Notes: generated by a model from the sequence alone, not told the origin. A DNA stretch of 64,000 nt from Pseudonocardia parietis (GCF_017876315.1 NZ_JAGINU010000001.1:6944001-7008000); one strand, 5' to 3'; shown: positions 1 through 7,486, counted from the first letter of the stretch. Translations and numbers: made by a program.

Positions 1-339
1 AGCCTCGACGACGGCTCCTACTGCGTGCGCACCATCGCGCCGCTCGGCTACGCGATCCCGATGGACGGCCCGGTCGGGGACCTGATCGGCCGGACCGACA
101 TCCGCCCCATGCGTCCGGCGCACATCCACTTCATGCTCGCCGTCCCCGGCTTCGAGCCGCTGATCACGCACCTGTTCCGGGAGGGCGCGGACCATCTGGA
201 CGACGACGTCGTCCACGGGGTGAAGCAGGAGCTGGTGGTGGCCTTCACCGAGCACGGACCGGGGCCGACGCCGGACGGCGGGCACCGCGACACCCCGTGG
301 CTGGAGGCCCGGTACGACTTCGTCCTGCAACCGACGTGA
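1..339 (+). CDS. Intradiol ring-cleavage dioxygenase, C-terminal part (5' end outside window)
   Basis: The frame is open from base 1, so only the last 112 residues are seen. The motif RPAHIHFM carries the H-x-H pair that, in catechol and hydroxyquinol 1,2-dioxygenases, supplies two of the four ligands of the non-haem Fe(III). The preceding G-Y-x-I-P-M-D-G-P-V-G-D-L stretch also fits the family fold. The enzyme would cleave an aromatic diol between its hydroxyls in the cytoplasm, in the beta-ketoadipate or hydroxyquinol route. The stop overlaps the next start (GTGA), so the following quinone reductase-like gene is translationally coupled. The substrate cannot be decided without the N-terminal linker domain. 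Confidence 0.88.
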   Translation, partial: SLDDGSYCVRTIAPLGYAIPMDGPVGDLIGRTDIRPMRPAHIHFMLAVPGFEPLITHLFREGADHLDDDVVHGVKQELVVAFTEHGPGPTPDGGHRDTPWLEARYDFVLQPT

Positions 340-1283
340 GCCGGCGCGCCCTGGTCACCACGCCCGGCCGCCCGCCCATCGCGCAGGACGGCCCGGACCC
401 GCGGCCGGGAGCGGGCGAGGTCGCCGTCGAGGTGCTGGCGGCGCCGATCACGCCGCTGGACCTGCTCTGCGCCACCGGCACGTCGTACTTCGGGGTGCCG
501 GTGACGCCGTACGTGCCCGGGGTGCAGGGGATCGGCCGGGTCGGCGGCCGCACGGTCTGGTTCCCGACGACGGCCGGGATGCGGCCCGGCGACGGCAGCA
601 TGGCGACCGTCGCGGTGGTGTCGTCCGACGACCTCGTGGAGCTTCCCGCCGAGGCCGACCCGGTCGCCGTCGCCGCGGCCGGGCTGTCGGCGGTGGCCGC
701 GCACGCCTGCCTGCACGCCCGCGGCGGGCTCACCGCCGGTGAGACGGTGATCGTCCTCGGGGCCGGCGGCGTGGTGGGTCTGTCCGCGGTCCGGTTCGCG
801 AAGGCGGCCGGCGCCACGGTGGTGGCCGGGGCCCGCTCTCCCGCCGCCCGGGACCGGGCCGCCGCGGCAGGGGCAGACGTGGTGCTGGGGCTGGACGGGT
901 CCTTCCCCGAGCGGCTCCGCGAGGCCTGCGGGCCCGGCGCCGACCTGGTCGTCGATCCGCTGTTCGGGGAACCGGCCGCGGCGGCACTGCGCGCGCTGCG
1001 CCCCGGCGGGCGGATGGTGCACCTCGGCAGTTCCGCAGGCGACACCTGCCCGATCGACTCCGGCACGCTGCGCAGCCGCTCGTTGCGGATCATCGGCTAC
1101 ACGAACAACGAGCTGGGACGCGACGAACGGGCCGCGACGCTGCTGGCCGTCGCGGACGCCGTCGTCGACGGGACCCTGGCGCTGCCGCACGAGCGGTGGG
1201 CGCTGGACGACGTCACCGCCGCCTGGGAGCGCCAGGTGGCGGGCGACGCCGAGGGCCGGATCGTCCTGATCCCTCGCGTCTAA
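336..1283 (+). CDS. Zinc-independent MDR oxidoreductase (quinone reductase-like)
   Basis: The 315-residue product is a medium-chain dehydrogenase/reductase. It has an N-terminal GroES-like domain (E-V-A-V-E-V-L-A-A-P-I-T-P-L-D) and a Rossmann domain with the nucleotide-binding GAGGVVG near residue 152. The catalytic and structural zinc cysteines of alcohol dehydrogenases are absent, which fits NADPH:quinone oxidoreductases. The GTG start at 336 overlaps the dioxygenase stop by 4 nt. A start 39 nt upstream is open but less likely. The coupling suggests reduction of a quinone or enone made in aromatic catabolism; this is inferred from position only. Confidence 0.82.
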   Translation: MSRRALVTTPGRPPIAQDGPDPRPGAGEVAVEVLAAPITPLDLLCATGTSYFGVPVTPYVPGVQGIGRVGGRTVWFPTTAGMRPGDGSMATVAVVSSDDLVELPAEADPVAVAAAGLSAVAAHACLHARGGLTAGETVIVLGAGGVVGLSAVRFAKAAGATVVAGARSPAARDRAAAAGADVVLGLDGSFPERLREACGPGADLVVDPLFGEPAAAALRALRPGGRMVHLGSSAGDTCPIDSGTLRSRSLRIIGYTNNELGRDERAATLLAVADAVVDGTLALPHERWALDDVTAAWERQVAGDAEGRIVLIPRV

Positions 1284-1286
1284 TGT
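1281..1286 (+). promoter_or_regulatory. -10 box of a leaderless transcript for the VOC gene
   Basis: TAATGT ends 6 nt before ATG 1293. No Shine-Dalgarno sequence fits between. Confidence 0.55.
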
Positions 1287-1292
1287 GCCCGC

Positions 1293-1727
1293 ATGGACCA
1301 GCGCATCAGCCTCGTCTCCCTGGGTGTGGCGGACCTGTCACGGGCCCGCGCGTTCTACGCGGCACTCGGGTGGCAGGGCCAGGAGGTCGAGGAGACCGTC
1401 TTCTTCCAGGCCGGCGGGCTCGCCGTGGTCCTGTGGGACCGGGCGAAGCTCGCCGCGGACTGCGGCCTGGCCGACGAGCGGGCGGCCGGGTTCGGCGGGA
1501 TCGCGCTCGCCCACAACGTCCGCTCCGATGCCGAGGTCGACGCCCTGATCGCCACCGCCGAACGCGCAGGCGGCACCGTGACCAGGCCCGCGGCCGTCTC
1601 CGTGATCGGCTTCTACTCGGGCGTCTTCACCGACCCGGACGGTCACCCCTGGGAGGTCGCCCACAACCCGGGCTTCGCGCTCGCCGACGACGGGACGCTG
1701 ATCCTCCCCGACTTCGGCACGGCGTGA
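1293..1727 (+). CDS. VOC-family protein (glyoxalase/bleomycin-resistance fold)
   Basis: At 144 residues this has the usual size of a single-module vicinal-oxygen-chelate protein. The repeat beginning SLGVADLSRARAFYAALGW is the typical first beta-alpha-beta unit, and the end T-D-P-D-G-H-P-W-E-V-A-H-N-P is the typical last strand, with a Glu metal ligand. It resembles the lactoylglutathione-lyase-like group found in many actinobacteria, whose substrates are mostly unknown. It starts 9 nt after the oxidoreductase but carries its own TAATGT box. Function beyond the fold cannot be assigned. Confidence 0.85.
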   Translation: MDQRISLVSLGVADLSRARAFYAALGWQGQEVEETVFFQAGGLAVVLWDRAKLAADCGLADERAAGFGGIALAHNVRSDAEVDALIATAERAGGTVTRPAAVSVIGFYSGVFTDPDGHPWEVAHNPGFALADDGTLILPDFGTA

Positions 1728-1903
1728 CCCGGTGATCACGCTCCTGGCCGGGCGTTCCGCGGCCGGCTGTTCCCGATCGACGCGGCATCGAGTCCCACCG
1801 TGTTGATCGTGCGGCTCGCCACCGTCGTGGGTGGACTGCTCGGAGCCGCCCTCCTCGCCGTGCTGTGAGCGCGAATCCGGTCGTCACCCGCGTGGGATCT
1901 CGG

Positions 1904-1909
1904 TAGCGT
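1904..1909 (+). promoter_or_regulatory. -10 box for the GNAT gene
   Basis: TAGCGT lies 8 nt upstream of ATG 1918. Confidence 0.5.
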
Positions 1910-1917
1910 CACCGCGG

Positions 1918-2532
1918 ATGACACCGCACGTCCGTATCGCATCCACATCGGACATCGCCGCCGCTGCCGACACGCTCGGCCTGGCCTTTCGCGACTACCC
2001 GTTCACCCGGCACGTGCTCGCGGCCGATGACCACGAGCGGCGCCTCGCCGAGAACCAGACCCTGTTCCTGTCCGAGATCGGCATCCCGCACGGCCGGGTG
2101 TGGGTGATCGACGGTTCGGACGGTGTTCTCGACGCGGTCGCGGTCTGGACGACGCCCGGGTCGACCGGCATCGAGGACGTGTTCGCCCGCCTCGTCCCGC
2201 GCCTGGCCGAGATCGCCGGAGACCGCGCGGACGTCTCGGCGGACACGGAGGCGGCGCTGGCGCCGCACCGCCCGAACGGGCCGGCGTGGTTCCTCGCGAC
2301 CGTCGGCGTGCGTCCCGGGCAGCAGGGGCGGGGCCTGGGCGCCGCGGTCATCCGGCCGGGCATCGCCGAGGCCGATCGCGCCGGCCACCGTGCGTATCTC
2401 GAGACCTCGCTACCCGGCAATGTGCGGCTCTACGAGCGGCTCGGCTTCCGGGTCGACACGGCGCTCGACCTGCCGCACGGTGGACCGCGGACCTGGGCCA
2501 TGACCCGTAACCCGGGGGCACGGGCCGGCTGA
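1918..2532 (+). CDS. GNAT-family N-acetyltransferase
   Basis: The 204-residue protein carries acetyl-CoA-binding motif A as VRPGQQGRGLGAAVI (residues about 126-140). It is followed by the motif B stretch YLETSLPGNVRLYERLGF, where the Asn and Tyr of N-x-x-L-Y-x-x-L-G-F are well kept. It should transfer an acetyl group from acetyl-CoA to an amine; the substrate is unknown. A longer frame is open upstream, but the ATG at 1918 is supported by the TAGCGT box just before it. It stands alone; the next gene converges on it. Confidence 0.88.
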   Translation: MTPHVRIASTSDIAAAADTLGLAFRDYPFTRHVLAADDHERRLAENQTLFLSEIGIPHGRVWVIDGSDGVLDAVAVWTTPGSTGIEDVFARLVPRLAEIAGDRADVSADTEAALAPHRPNGPAWFLATVGVRPGQQGRGLGAAVIRPGIAEADRAGHRAYLETSLPGNVRLYERLGFRVDTALDLPHGGPRTWAMTRNPGARAG

Positions 2533-2549
2533 GGATCCGCGGGCCGGGT

Positions 2550-3080
2550 TCACGACGAGGGCGCCGAACCGGCGGGCCGACCGGCCGGCCGCACCGTGGT
2601 GCCCGCGATGCGGTCGTGGAGCGCACGCCCCTGCCTGCCGAACACGAACGCGATCATCACCGCCGGCAACGTGTACGACACGACCGCGGCCGTGATGGTG
2701 AGCGGGTCCCGCCGCTCCAACCCGCCGAATGCCGACTCCACGGCCACCATATGACCGAGCTGCCACGGAACGGCGATCTTCACGACGTTGCGCAGCAGAC
2801 TCCGCCCCGTTCCGACGGCGGCCCCCTCGGCCGAGACGACACGCAGGCCGTGGTGCCGTTTGCCCGCCGTCGTCCCGGACCGGGCCTCACCGCGCGCCGC
2901 GACCACCGTGGCGATCAGCGGCGGCACGGCACTGACGACCCACGCGAACTCGCGCGACCGCCCGCGCTCGTGTGCCTTCTCCGCGAGCGCGCTCAGGGGC
3001 GCCGTCGCGACGGTGATCGCGAGGTACCGCACACAGTCACGCGCATAGGCCCGCGTACGACGCGCGGCGAGGGGGTGCAT
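2550..3080 (-). CDS. RDD-family membrane protein
   Basis: The 176-residue protein has three or four hydrophobic segments (about residues 18-34, 46-60, 108-122 and 135-155). Between them is the family's cytoplasmic stretch G-T-T-A-G-K-R-H-H-G-L-R-V-V, and it ends with G-R-Q-G-R-A-L-H-D-R-I-A-G-T-T-V, which holds the R-x-L-H-D motif that defines RDD proteins. Some RDD proteins are implicated in ion transport, but for most the role is unknown. ATG 3080 follows a TAACCT box by 6 nt. It converges on the GNAT gene and diverges from the SUMF1-like gene. Confidence 0.87.
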   Translation of the reverse strand: MHPLAARRTRAYARDCVRYLAITVATAPLSALAEKAHERGRSREFAWVVSAVPPLIATVVAARGEARSGTTAGKRHHGLRVVSAEGAAVGTGRSLLRNVVKIAVPWQLGHMVAVESAFGGLERRDPLTITAAVVSYTLPAVMIAFVFGRQGRALHDRIAGTTVRPAGRPAGSAPSS

Positions 3081-3086
3081 CCGGTG

Positions 3087-3092
3087 AGGTTA
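3087..3092 (-). promoter_or_regulatory. -10 box for the RDD gene
   Basis: On the minus strand TAACCT lies 6 nt upstream of ATG 3080. Confidence 0.5.
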
Positions 3093-3169
3093 CGTCGTCG
3101 TGGAAGACCCGTACCGAGATCCGGCGCGGCGGTCGGATCTGGCCGGGCTGCGGGAGCGGCGGTCGCCGC

Positions 3170-3175
3170 TACCGT
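3170..3175 (+). promoter_or_regulatory. -10 box for the SUMF1-like gene
   Basis: TACCGT lies 8 nt upstream of the GTG at 3184. This is the main reason for preferring that start over the open frame from 3100. Confidence 0.45.
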
Positions 3176-3183
3176 TCACGGAT

Positions 3184-3834
3184 GTGACAGCCCTCCTCGG
3201 ACCGCGATTCGTTCCGCTGCCGGCCGGCCGCGTCACCCTCTCGGACCGCCGTAGCCGGCAGAGCTGGACCGAGGACGTCGCGGCCTTCGTGATCGCCGAC
3301 CGACCGGTCACCACCGGCCACTACGCCGCCGCGCACGACGGTCCGGACGCCCGCGACCTCCCCGTCTCCGAGGTCACCTGGTGGGACGCGGTCCGCTTCT
3401 GCAACGACCTCTCCACCCGGGAGGGGCGTACACCCGCGTACACCCGCCTCGACGAGGACGTGACGTGGGAACGCTGCGCGGACGGGTACCGGCTGCCCAC
3501 CGAAGCCGAATGGGAGTACGCCTGCCGTGCGGGAACGAGCGGGCCCCGTTACGGCCCGTTGGACGAGATCGCCTGGTACCGCGGGAACTCCGGCGAGCAC
3601 CCCCACGAGGTCGCCACCAAGGAACCCAACGCGTGGGGCCTGTACGACGTCATCGGCAACGTGTGGGAATGGTGCTGGGACCTCTATGACCCTGCGGTGT
3701 ACGGGACGTACCGGGTCCTGCGCGGTGGTGGCTGGTTCGACGAGCACTGGAGCTGTCGCGCCTCGGTCCGCCGGCGCAGCCACCCGAGTCTGCGGATCGA
3801 CGACGTGGGGTTCCGTCTGGTGCGGTCCGCCTGA
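3184..3834 (+). CDS. SUMF1/formylglycine-generating-enzyme-fold protein, one active Cys missing
   Basis: The 216-residue product shows the SUMF1 fold: VSEVTWWDAVRFCNDLS, YRLPTEAEWEYACRAG, GLYDVIGNVWEWCWD and a C-terminal VLRGGGW...RASVRRR...GFRLV. In true formylglycine-generating enzymes two Cys five residues apart follow R-G-G-S-W. Here the first position is Asp (GGGWFDEHWSC) and only the second Cys remains, so sulfatase activation is unlikely. It is also shorter than typical FGEs (about 300 residues). Other SUMF1-fold proteins act in ergothioneine synthesis or bind ligands. No sulfatase or ergothioneine gene is adjacent. The frame is also open upstream to 3100. Confidence 0.85.
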   Translation: MTALLGPRFVPLPAGRVTLSDRRSRQSWTEDVAAFVIADRPVTTGHYAAAHDGPDARDLPVSEVTWWDAVRFCNDLSTREGRTPAYTRLDEDVTWERCADGYRLPTEAEWEYACRAGTSGPRYGPLDEIAWYRGNSGEHPHEVATKEPNAWGLYDVIGNVWEWCWDLYDPAVYGTYRVLRGGGWFDEHWSCRASVRRRSHPSLRIDDVGFRLVRSA

Positions 3835-4034
3835 GCGGACGAAGGCCGGGCGTCGCGTACGGGCGTACCGGGGGCAGCGATCCGCGTTCCGCGGAACGCG
3901 ACGAGCAGGATTCCGGTACGTCACCGCGATCGGTCGTGCCGCGAGGTGATCGGCGAGATGCGACCAACGATGGACGCCGTGCCCCCGCCCCGCGCCTACC
4001 GTCGTCCTCGTCGACGACGACCAAGGAGCGAAGC

Positions 4035-4649
4035 GTGACACCACGGCGACGGATTCCTCGAACGGTGACCTGGGGCCTGTTCGCGGCCTGGCTGGTTCAC
4101 GACGCCGAGGAGCTCGTGATGATGCCCCGGTGGATGGCCCGGGCTCGTCCGCGCCTGGAACGGCGCTTCCCTTCCGCCCCGGCCACCCTGTGGCGCCGCA
4201 TGGAGCCCGACCAGGCTCACACGGCCCTCGCCATCGGGTTCGTGGGCTGCCTGGTCGCCGCGGCCGCGTACGACGGCGACCGGACCGACGGGCGGAGCCC
4301 GTTCTTCCAGGCGGTCCTGGCCGGCTTCGGTGCCCACGCCGTGCCGCATGTCGGTTCGGCGGTCGTCACCGGCGGCTACACACCGGGGCTCCTCACCGCG
4401 CCGACCGTGGTCGTGCCGTACTCGCTCTGGGCCTCGCGGGAGCTGCGCAGGGCCGAGGTCGAGACGGCCGAGGTTCCGACCGTCGCGCTCGCGTGCATCC
4501 CGCTGGCCATCGGTGCGGCGCACCTCGCTGCGGGGGCGGCGCTGAAACTCCTACGTGGTCGCGGTGCGCACACGCGCTCCACCGCCGCCCGGGTGCAGGA
4601 CGACACCGCCCGGCGTCGTGACCGCCGCGTGCATGCCGGTGACGCGTAG
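4035..4649 (+). CDS. HXXEE-domain membrane protein
   Basis: The 204-residue protein contains W-L-V-H-D-A-E-E-L near residue 20, the H-x-x-E-E motif that names this family, and a later histidine in the hydrophobic stretch G-F-G-A-H-A-V-P-H. Four hydrophobic segments are visible (about residues 10-25, 68-85, 98-115 and 155-178). The family is membrane-bound and of unknown function; the conserved acidic and His residues suggest metal binding. GTG 4035 is chosen because AAGGAG lies 6 nt upstream; a TACCGT box lies about 35 nt upstream. The last 99 nt overlap the convergent VOC gene. Confidence 0.82.
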   Translation: MTPRRRIPRTVTWGLFAAWLVHDAEELVMMPRWMARARPRLERRFPSAPATLWRRMEPDQAHTALAIGFVGCLVAAAAYDGDRTDGRSPFFQAVLAGFGAHAVPHVGSAVVTGGYTPGLLTAPTVVVPYSLWASRELRRAEVETAEVPTVALACIPLAIGAAHLAAGAALKLLRGRGAHTRSTAARVQDDTARRRDRRVHAGDA

Positions 4650-5192
4650 CTGCCATTCGTTCCGGTCGTCGTCGCGCGTGAAGCGGGCGGCGCCGGGGTT
4701 CAGGCCCAGGTGCCGATAGAAGTCGGCCGCTGCGTGCGGGTCGGACGATGCGTGGGCCGGCGAGGTCGGAGCAGGACGGGAGTCGTCGCGGGCCGGGTCC
4801 CATCCGGCGAAGCCGAGGGATTCCCACAGCGCGACACCCGCGCCGAGTGGATCGACGATGAAGGCCGTGCGTCCGACACCGGGCAGCTCGAACGGCTCGA
4901 TCACGACCGTCGCGCCGAGGGCCCGAACGGTGTCGGTCTGCTTCTCGACGTCGTCGACACCGAGGTAGAGCGCGACATGGTCGGGAAGACCCGGCGGGTA
5001 GGCAGGTCCCGAGAGATCGCTCAGGCTGCCGATGCGGGCGCCGTCGAGCACCAGGAGGTGGGTCGCCCGGAGTGGATCAGGTAACGCGCTCTCCCAGCCG
5101 AGCGTGGCGGCGAGGAACGCGGACGTCCCGTGGACGTCGCGGGTCTTGAGATCGAACCAGCAGAACCGGCCGGCCGGGGAGGCGGTGATCAT
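4551..5192 (-). CDS. Two-module VOC-family protein
   Basis: The 213-residue protein starts G-R-F-C-W-F-D-L-K-T-R-D, the usual opening of a paired glyoxalase-like protein. The first module runs to about residue 125 (V-D-P-L-G-A-G-V-A-L-W). A degenerate second module follows (D-P-H-A-A-A-D-F-Y-R-H-L-G-L). Actinobacterial relatives are often called hydroxylase or lyase without evidence. The second module is short, and its end overlaps the HXXEE gene by 99 nt on the other strand. The true C-terminus is therefore less certain than the start. Confidence 0.8.
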   Translation of the reverse strand: MITASPAGRFCWFDLKTRDVHGTSAFLAATLGWESALPDPLRATHLLVLDGARIGSLSDLSGPAYPPGLPDHVALYLGVDDVEKQTDTVRALGATVVIEPFELPGVGRTAFIVDPLGAGVALWESLGFAGWDPARDDSRPAPTSPAHASSDPHAAADFYRHLGLNPGAARFTRDDDRNEWQLRVTGMHAAVTTPGGVVLHPGGGGARVRTATT

Positions 5193-5288
5193 GGCGTCGC
5201 CATCGTATGCGAGCCCGAGCGGGACCTCTTCCGGATCGTCGACGCCGACGTGCCCACCCAGGGAGCGGCCGCCCTCGGCGCAAGCCCA

Positions 5289-5340
5289 CGCCGAGTGTCA
5301 CGTGAGGGCTCGGGGCACGACCCTCATGTGACACTCGGCG
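5289..5340. repeat. Large inverted repeat (20-bp arms, 12-nt loop)
   Basis: The left arm CGCCGAGTGTCACGTGAGGG pairs with the right arm at 5321-5340 with a single mismatch. The outer CGCCGAG/CTCGGCG ends are shared with the 62-bp element 150 bp further on. There is no T-run, and it lies upstream of the VOC start rather than behind a gene, so a terminator is unlikely. Confidence 0.8.
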
Positions 5341-5484
5341 AGTCCGGCGGCTGAGCGAAGGCCCGTGCGGATCACCTACGAGCATGGTGGATGCGATCGA
5401 CGGGTCGCTCGGGCATCGCGATCTCGGCCCCGGTCGACGATTCCGCCCCGCCGGGGTCGGCCCTGTGAGACACGGACGATCCTC

Positions 5485-5546
5485 GCCGAGATGCGGCTGA
5501 AGGCGAATTGTCGATCTCAAACCGACCCTGAGGCGCATCTCGGCGG
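5485..5546 (+). repeat. 62-bp palindromic interspersed element, copy A
   Basis: The ends CGCCGAGATGC and GCATCTCGGCG are perfect inverted repeats, and the interior contains GAATTGTCGATCTC. The reverse complement of 32816-32877 aligns over the same 62 nt without gaps; only parts of the loop and scattered positions differ. Confidence 0.85.
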
Positions 5547-5683
5547 GATTCAGACCGGGGTTTGGGGGCTTCGGGCCGGGGGTCGCGCGACGCCGATGAT
5601 CTCGGTGCGGTGCCCGGCCGCGAGCACCGCCCACGACTGGGAACGCGCTGGTCAGCGGGGGTAACGTGAGGAGCGGAGCGGGG

Positions 5684-5757
5684 TGCCCCCGGTGGGATTC
5701 GAACCCACACCGGTAACCCTTTTAAGGGGTCTGCCTCTGCCGTTGGGCTACGGGGGC
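5684..5757 (-). tRNA. tRNA with anticodon UAA (nominally Leu), short variable loop
   Basis: The minus strand folds into a full cloverleaf. The acceptor stem is GCCCCCG/CGGGGGC with discriminator A. The anticodon stem GACCC/GGGTT encloses the loop CTTAAAA, so residues 34-36 read UAA after U33. The T arm is GTGGG-TTCGAAT-CCCAC. UAA reads the leucine codon UUA, yet the variable region is only about 6 nt, whereas leucine tRNAs normally have a long variable arm. CCA is not encoded. The amino acid identity is therefore less sure than the tRNA call. Confidence 0.85.
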
Positions 5758-5790
5758 GCCGCGTCAGCCTATCCACGCGGGAGGGCGACG

Positions 5791-6609
5791 ATGACGGGCA
5801 CCGAGAAGGTGATCCTGCGCGGGGCCGCGGCCACCTTGCTGATGACGCTCTACCTGCGTAGCCAGGACGCGCGGTCGAGCCGGCCGATACTCGACGACCC
5901 GTATGCGGTGGAGGTGTACGACCGGATCGAGCACGACGTCCACGGCCTCTGGCAGTTCACCGGCGACCGCGCCCTGGTCGCGTGCCGGGCGGCGATCCTC
6001 GACGACTGGATCCGGGACTTCCTCGCGGCGGAGCCGGACGGGCAGGTCCTCCATCTGGGCTGCGGGCTCGACAGCCGCCCGCTGCGGGTCGGCGTGCCGA
6101 CGTCGTGCCGCTGGCTGGACGTCGACCTGCCCGAGGTGATGGCGATCCGTCGCCGGCTCTACGAGTTCCCGGAGCAGGTCGTGCAGGTCTCCGGCTCGGT
6201 CCCCGACGACGGCTGGTGGACCGCCGTCGATCCCGCCCGGCCGACGTTGACGGTCGCCGAGGGCCTGTTCATGTACCTGCCACCGCAGGACGTGCACACC
6301 GTCGTCGACCGGATCGTGGGTGGGACACCGCGCGCGGTGCTCGCGTTCGACGCCGTCGCCGACTGGATCGTGACCGCCTCGGGGTGGACGCCGGTCTTCC
6401 GCGCCCTCGGCACCGGATTCCGCTCGGGATGGGAGCCTGCGCAGTTCGCACACCGGCACCCGACGCTGCGCGAGCTCGACGACATCTCGGTGTACGACGA
6501 GGCCGCGATCCGCGAGTCGCGCCTCTGGCTGCGGCCGCTGCTCTCGGCCGTCGGGCACCTGCCCGCCCTGCAGGACGCGATGCGGCTGCACCGCTTCGTC
6601 ACCGGCTGA
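5791..6609 (+). CDS. Class I SAM-dependent methyltransferase (Tcmp/leucine carboxyl-methyltransferase-like)
   Basis: The 272-residue protein belongs to the O-methyltransferase group related to TcmP and LCMT. It has K-V-I-L-R-G-A-A-A-T-L-L near the start, the SAM-binding V-L-H-L-G-C-G-L-D-S-R near residue 85, the acidic W-L-D-V-D-L-P-E-V that follows it, and V-A-E-G-L-F-M-Y-L-P near residue 155. These enzymes usually methylate hydroxyl or carboxyl groups of small metabolites. ATG 5791 is preceded by GGGAGGG at a good distance. It stands alone, diverging from the tRNA. The substrate is unknown. Confidence 0.88.
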   Translation: MTGTEKVILRGAAATLLMTLYLRSQDARSSRPILDDPYAVEVYDRIEHDVHGLWQFTGDRALVACRAAILDDWIRDFLAAEPDGQVLHLGCGLDSRPLRVGVPTSCRWLDVDLPEVMAIRRRLYEFPEQVVQVSGSVPDDGWWTAVDPARPTLTVAEGLFMYLPPQDVHTVVDRIVGGTPRAVLAFDAVADWIVTASGWTPVFRALGTGFRSGWEPAQFAHRHPTLRELDDISVYDEAAIRESRLWLRPLLSAVGHLPALQDAMRLHRFVTG

Positions 6610-6648
6610 GCGCCCCGGTACCCGATCTCGACCCGGGCCGGGGCGCGC

Positions 6649-6782
6649 CCGGTGCGTAGGGGTGAGCAGAGCAAAGCGACCGGAGACGACCCCCTGACCT
6701 GCCGATCGCTCGAAGTGGGGTCGACTACGGTCCGGTCGGTGACAGGCCGCCGGCGCGGGCGGCGAGGACCTGCTCGAGCGTC
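6649..6782. repeat. Direct repeat, copy 1 (carries a decayed 3' end of the uracil-DNA glycosylase gene)
   Basis: This stretch matches 7345-7486 over about 135 nt with small gaps. Its minus strand encodes L-E-Q-V-L-A-A-R-A-G-G-L-S-P-T-G-P and a stop, nearly the end of the glycosylase gene downstream, but it lacks two codons and has no gene body. Together the copies bracket the PAS gene. Confidence 0.85.
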
Positions 6783-6826
6783 GAGCTCCGCGGGCGCTGA
6801 TCACCGGCGAGAATCGCGGTCGACTG

Positions 6827-6832
6827 TATACT
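6827..6832 (+). promoter_or_regulatory. -10 box for the PAS gene
   Basis: TATACT lies 6 nt upstream of ATG 6839 and is the closest match to consensus in the window. Confidence 0.6.
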
Positions 6833-6838
6833 CAATCC

Positions 6839-7327
6839 ATGGACCCCACGCTGCCCTCGACGGACACGAACCTGGTCGCGAGGTCGATCCTCTCCGGCCC
6901 CGACGCGATCATCGCGGCGGACCGGGGCGGCGTCATCACGTACTGGAATCCCGGTGCCCAGCGGATCTTCGGCTTCTCCGCCGAGGAGGCGACCGGCCGA
7001 TCGCTGGACCTGATCATCCCGGAGCGGTTGCGGAACGCGCACTGGACCGGGTGGCAGCACGTGATGGAGACCGGCCGGAGCCGCTACCACGACGACGATC
7101 TGCTCGCCGTGCCCGCGCTCCGCCAGGACGGGAGCACGATCTCGGTCGAGTTCAGCATCAGCCCCATCCTCGACGACGACGCCGGACTGGTCGGCATCGC
7201 GGCGACCCTCCGGGACGTCACCACCAAGTTCCAGGAGACCCGGGCGCTGCGCCGTGAGGCCCGGGAACTGCGCCGCCGCCTCGAGGAGCCCGCTCCGGAC
7301 TCCCCGGCCACCGCGGTGGAGTCCTGA
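6839..7327 (+). CDS. Single PAS-domain protein
   Basis: The 162-residue protein is essentially one PAS domain (residues about 12-125). It has D-A-I-I-A-A-D-R-G-G-V-I-T-Y-W-N-P-G-A, then R-I-F-G-F-S-A-E-E-A-T-G-R-S-L-D, and a PAC segment ending G-I-A-A-T-L-R-D-V-T. A short charged helix follows (R-A-L-R-R-E-A-R-E-L-R-R-R-L-E-E) that may form a coiled coil. No kinase, cyclase or DNA-binding output domain is attached, so it would sense a ligand or redox state and signal by protein contact. It is bracketed by direct repeats, suggesting insertion or local duplication. Confidence 0.9.
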   Translation: MDPTLPSTDTNLVARSILSGPDAIIAADRGGVITYWNPGAQRIFGFSAEEATGRSLDLIIPERLRNAHWTGWQHVMETGRSRYHDDDLLAVPALRQDGSTISVEFSISPILDDDAGLVGIAATLRDVTTKFQETRALRREARELRRRLEEPAPDSPATAVES

Positions 7328-7344
7328 CACCTGGTTCTCCGGGG

Positions 7345-7486
7345 CCGGTGCGTATCGGTGAGCAGAGCAAAGCGACCGCGGGACAACCCCCTGACCTGCC
7401 GATCGCCCGACGAGGGACCGACTACGGCCCGGTCGGCGAGAGCCCGCCGGCGCGGGCGGCGTCGGCCAGGACCTGCTCGAGCATCG
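7345..7486. repeat. Direct repeat, copy 2 (includes the true 3' end of udgB)
   Basis: This is the intact partner of 6649-6782. It spans the AGCAGAGCAAAGCGACC motif, the spacer and the last 65 nt of the glycosylase gene. Confidence 0.85.

Larger units (their letters stand above)
5193..5683. other. Intergenic stretch with two palindromic elements
   Basis: No convincing gene is visible between the VOC gene and the tRNA. The stretch holds a 52-bp hairpin (5289-5340) and a 62-bp palindromic element (5485-5546) whose second copy lies at 32816-32877. Confidence 0.7.

Noticed and set aside
1800..1868. A 22-codon hydrophobic ORF (G-T-G start) before the GNAT gene
   Set aside because: It could encode a tiny membrane peptide, but there is no ribosome site and no way to support it from one sequence.
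5193..5360. Possible end of a decayed gene (E-R-D-L-F-R-I-V-D-A-D-V-P-T) upstream of the VOC start
   Set aside because: The short stretch looks protein-like but has no recognisable family or start, and it runs into the hairpin.
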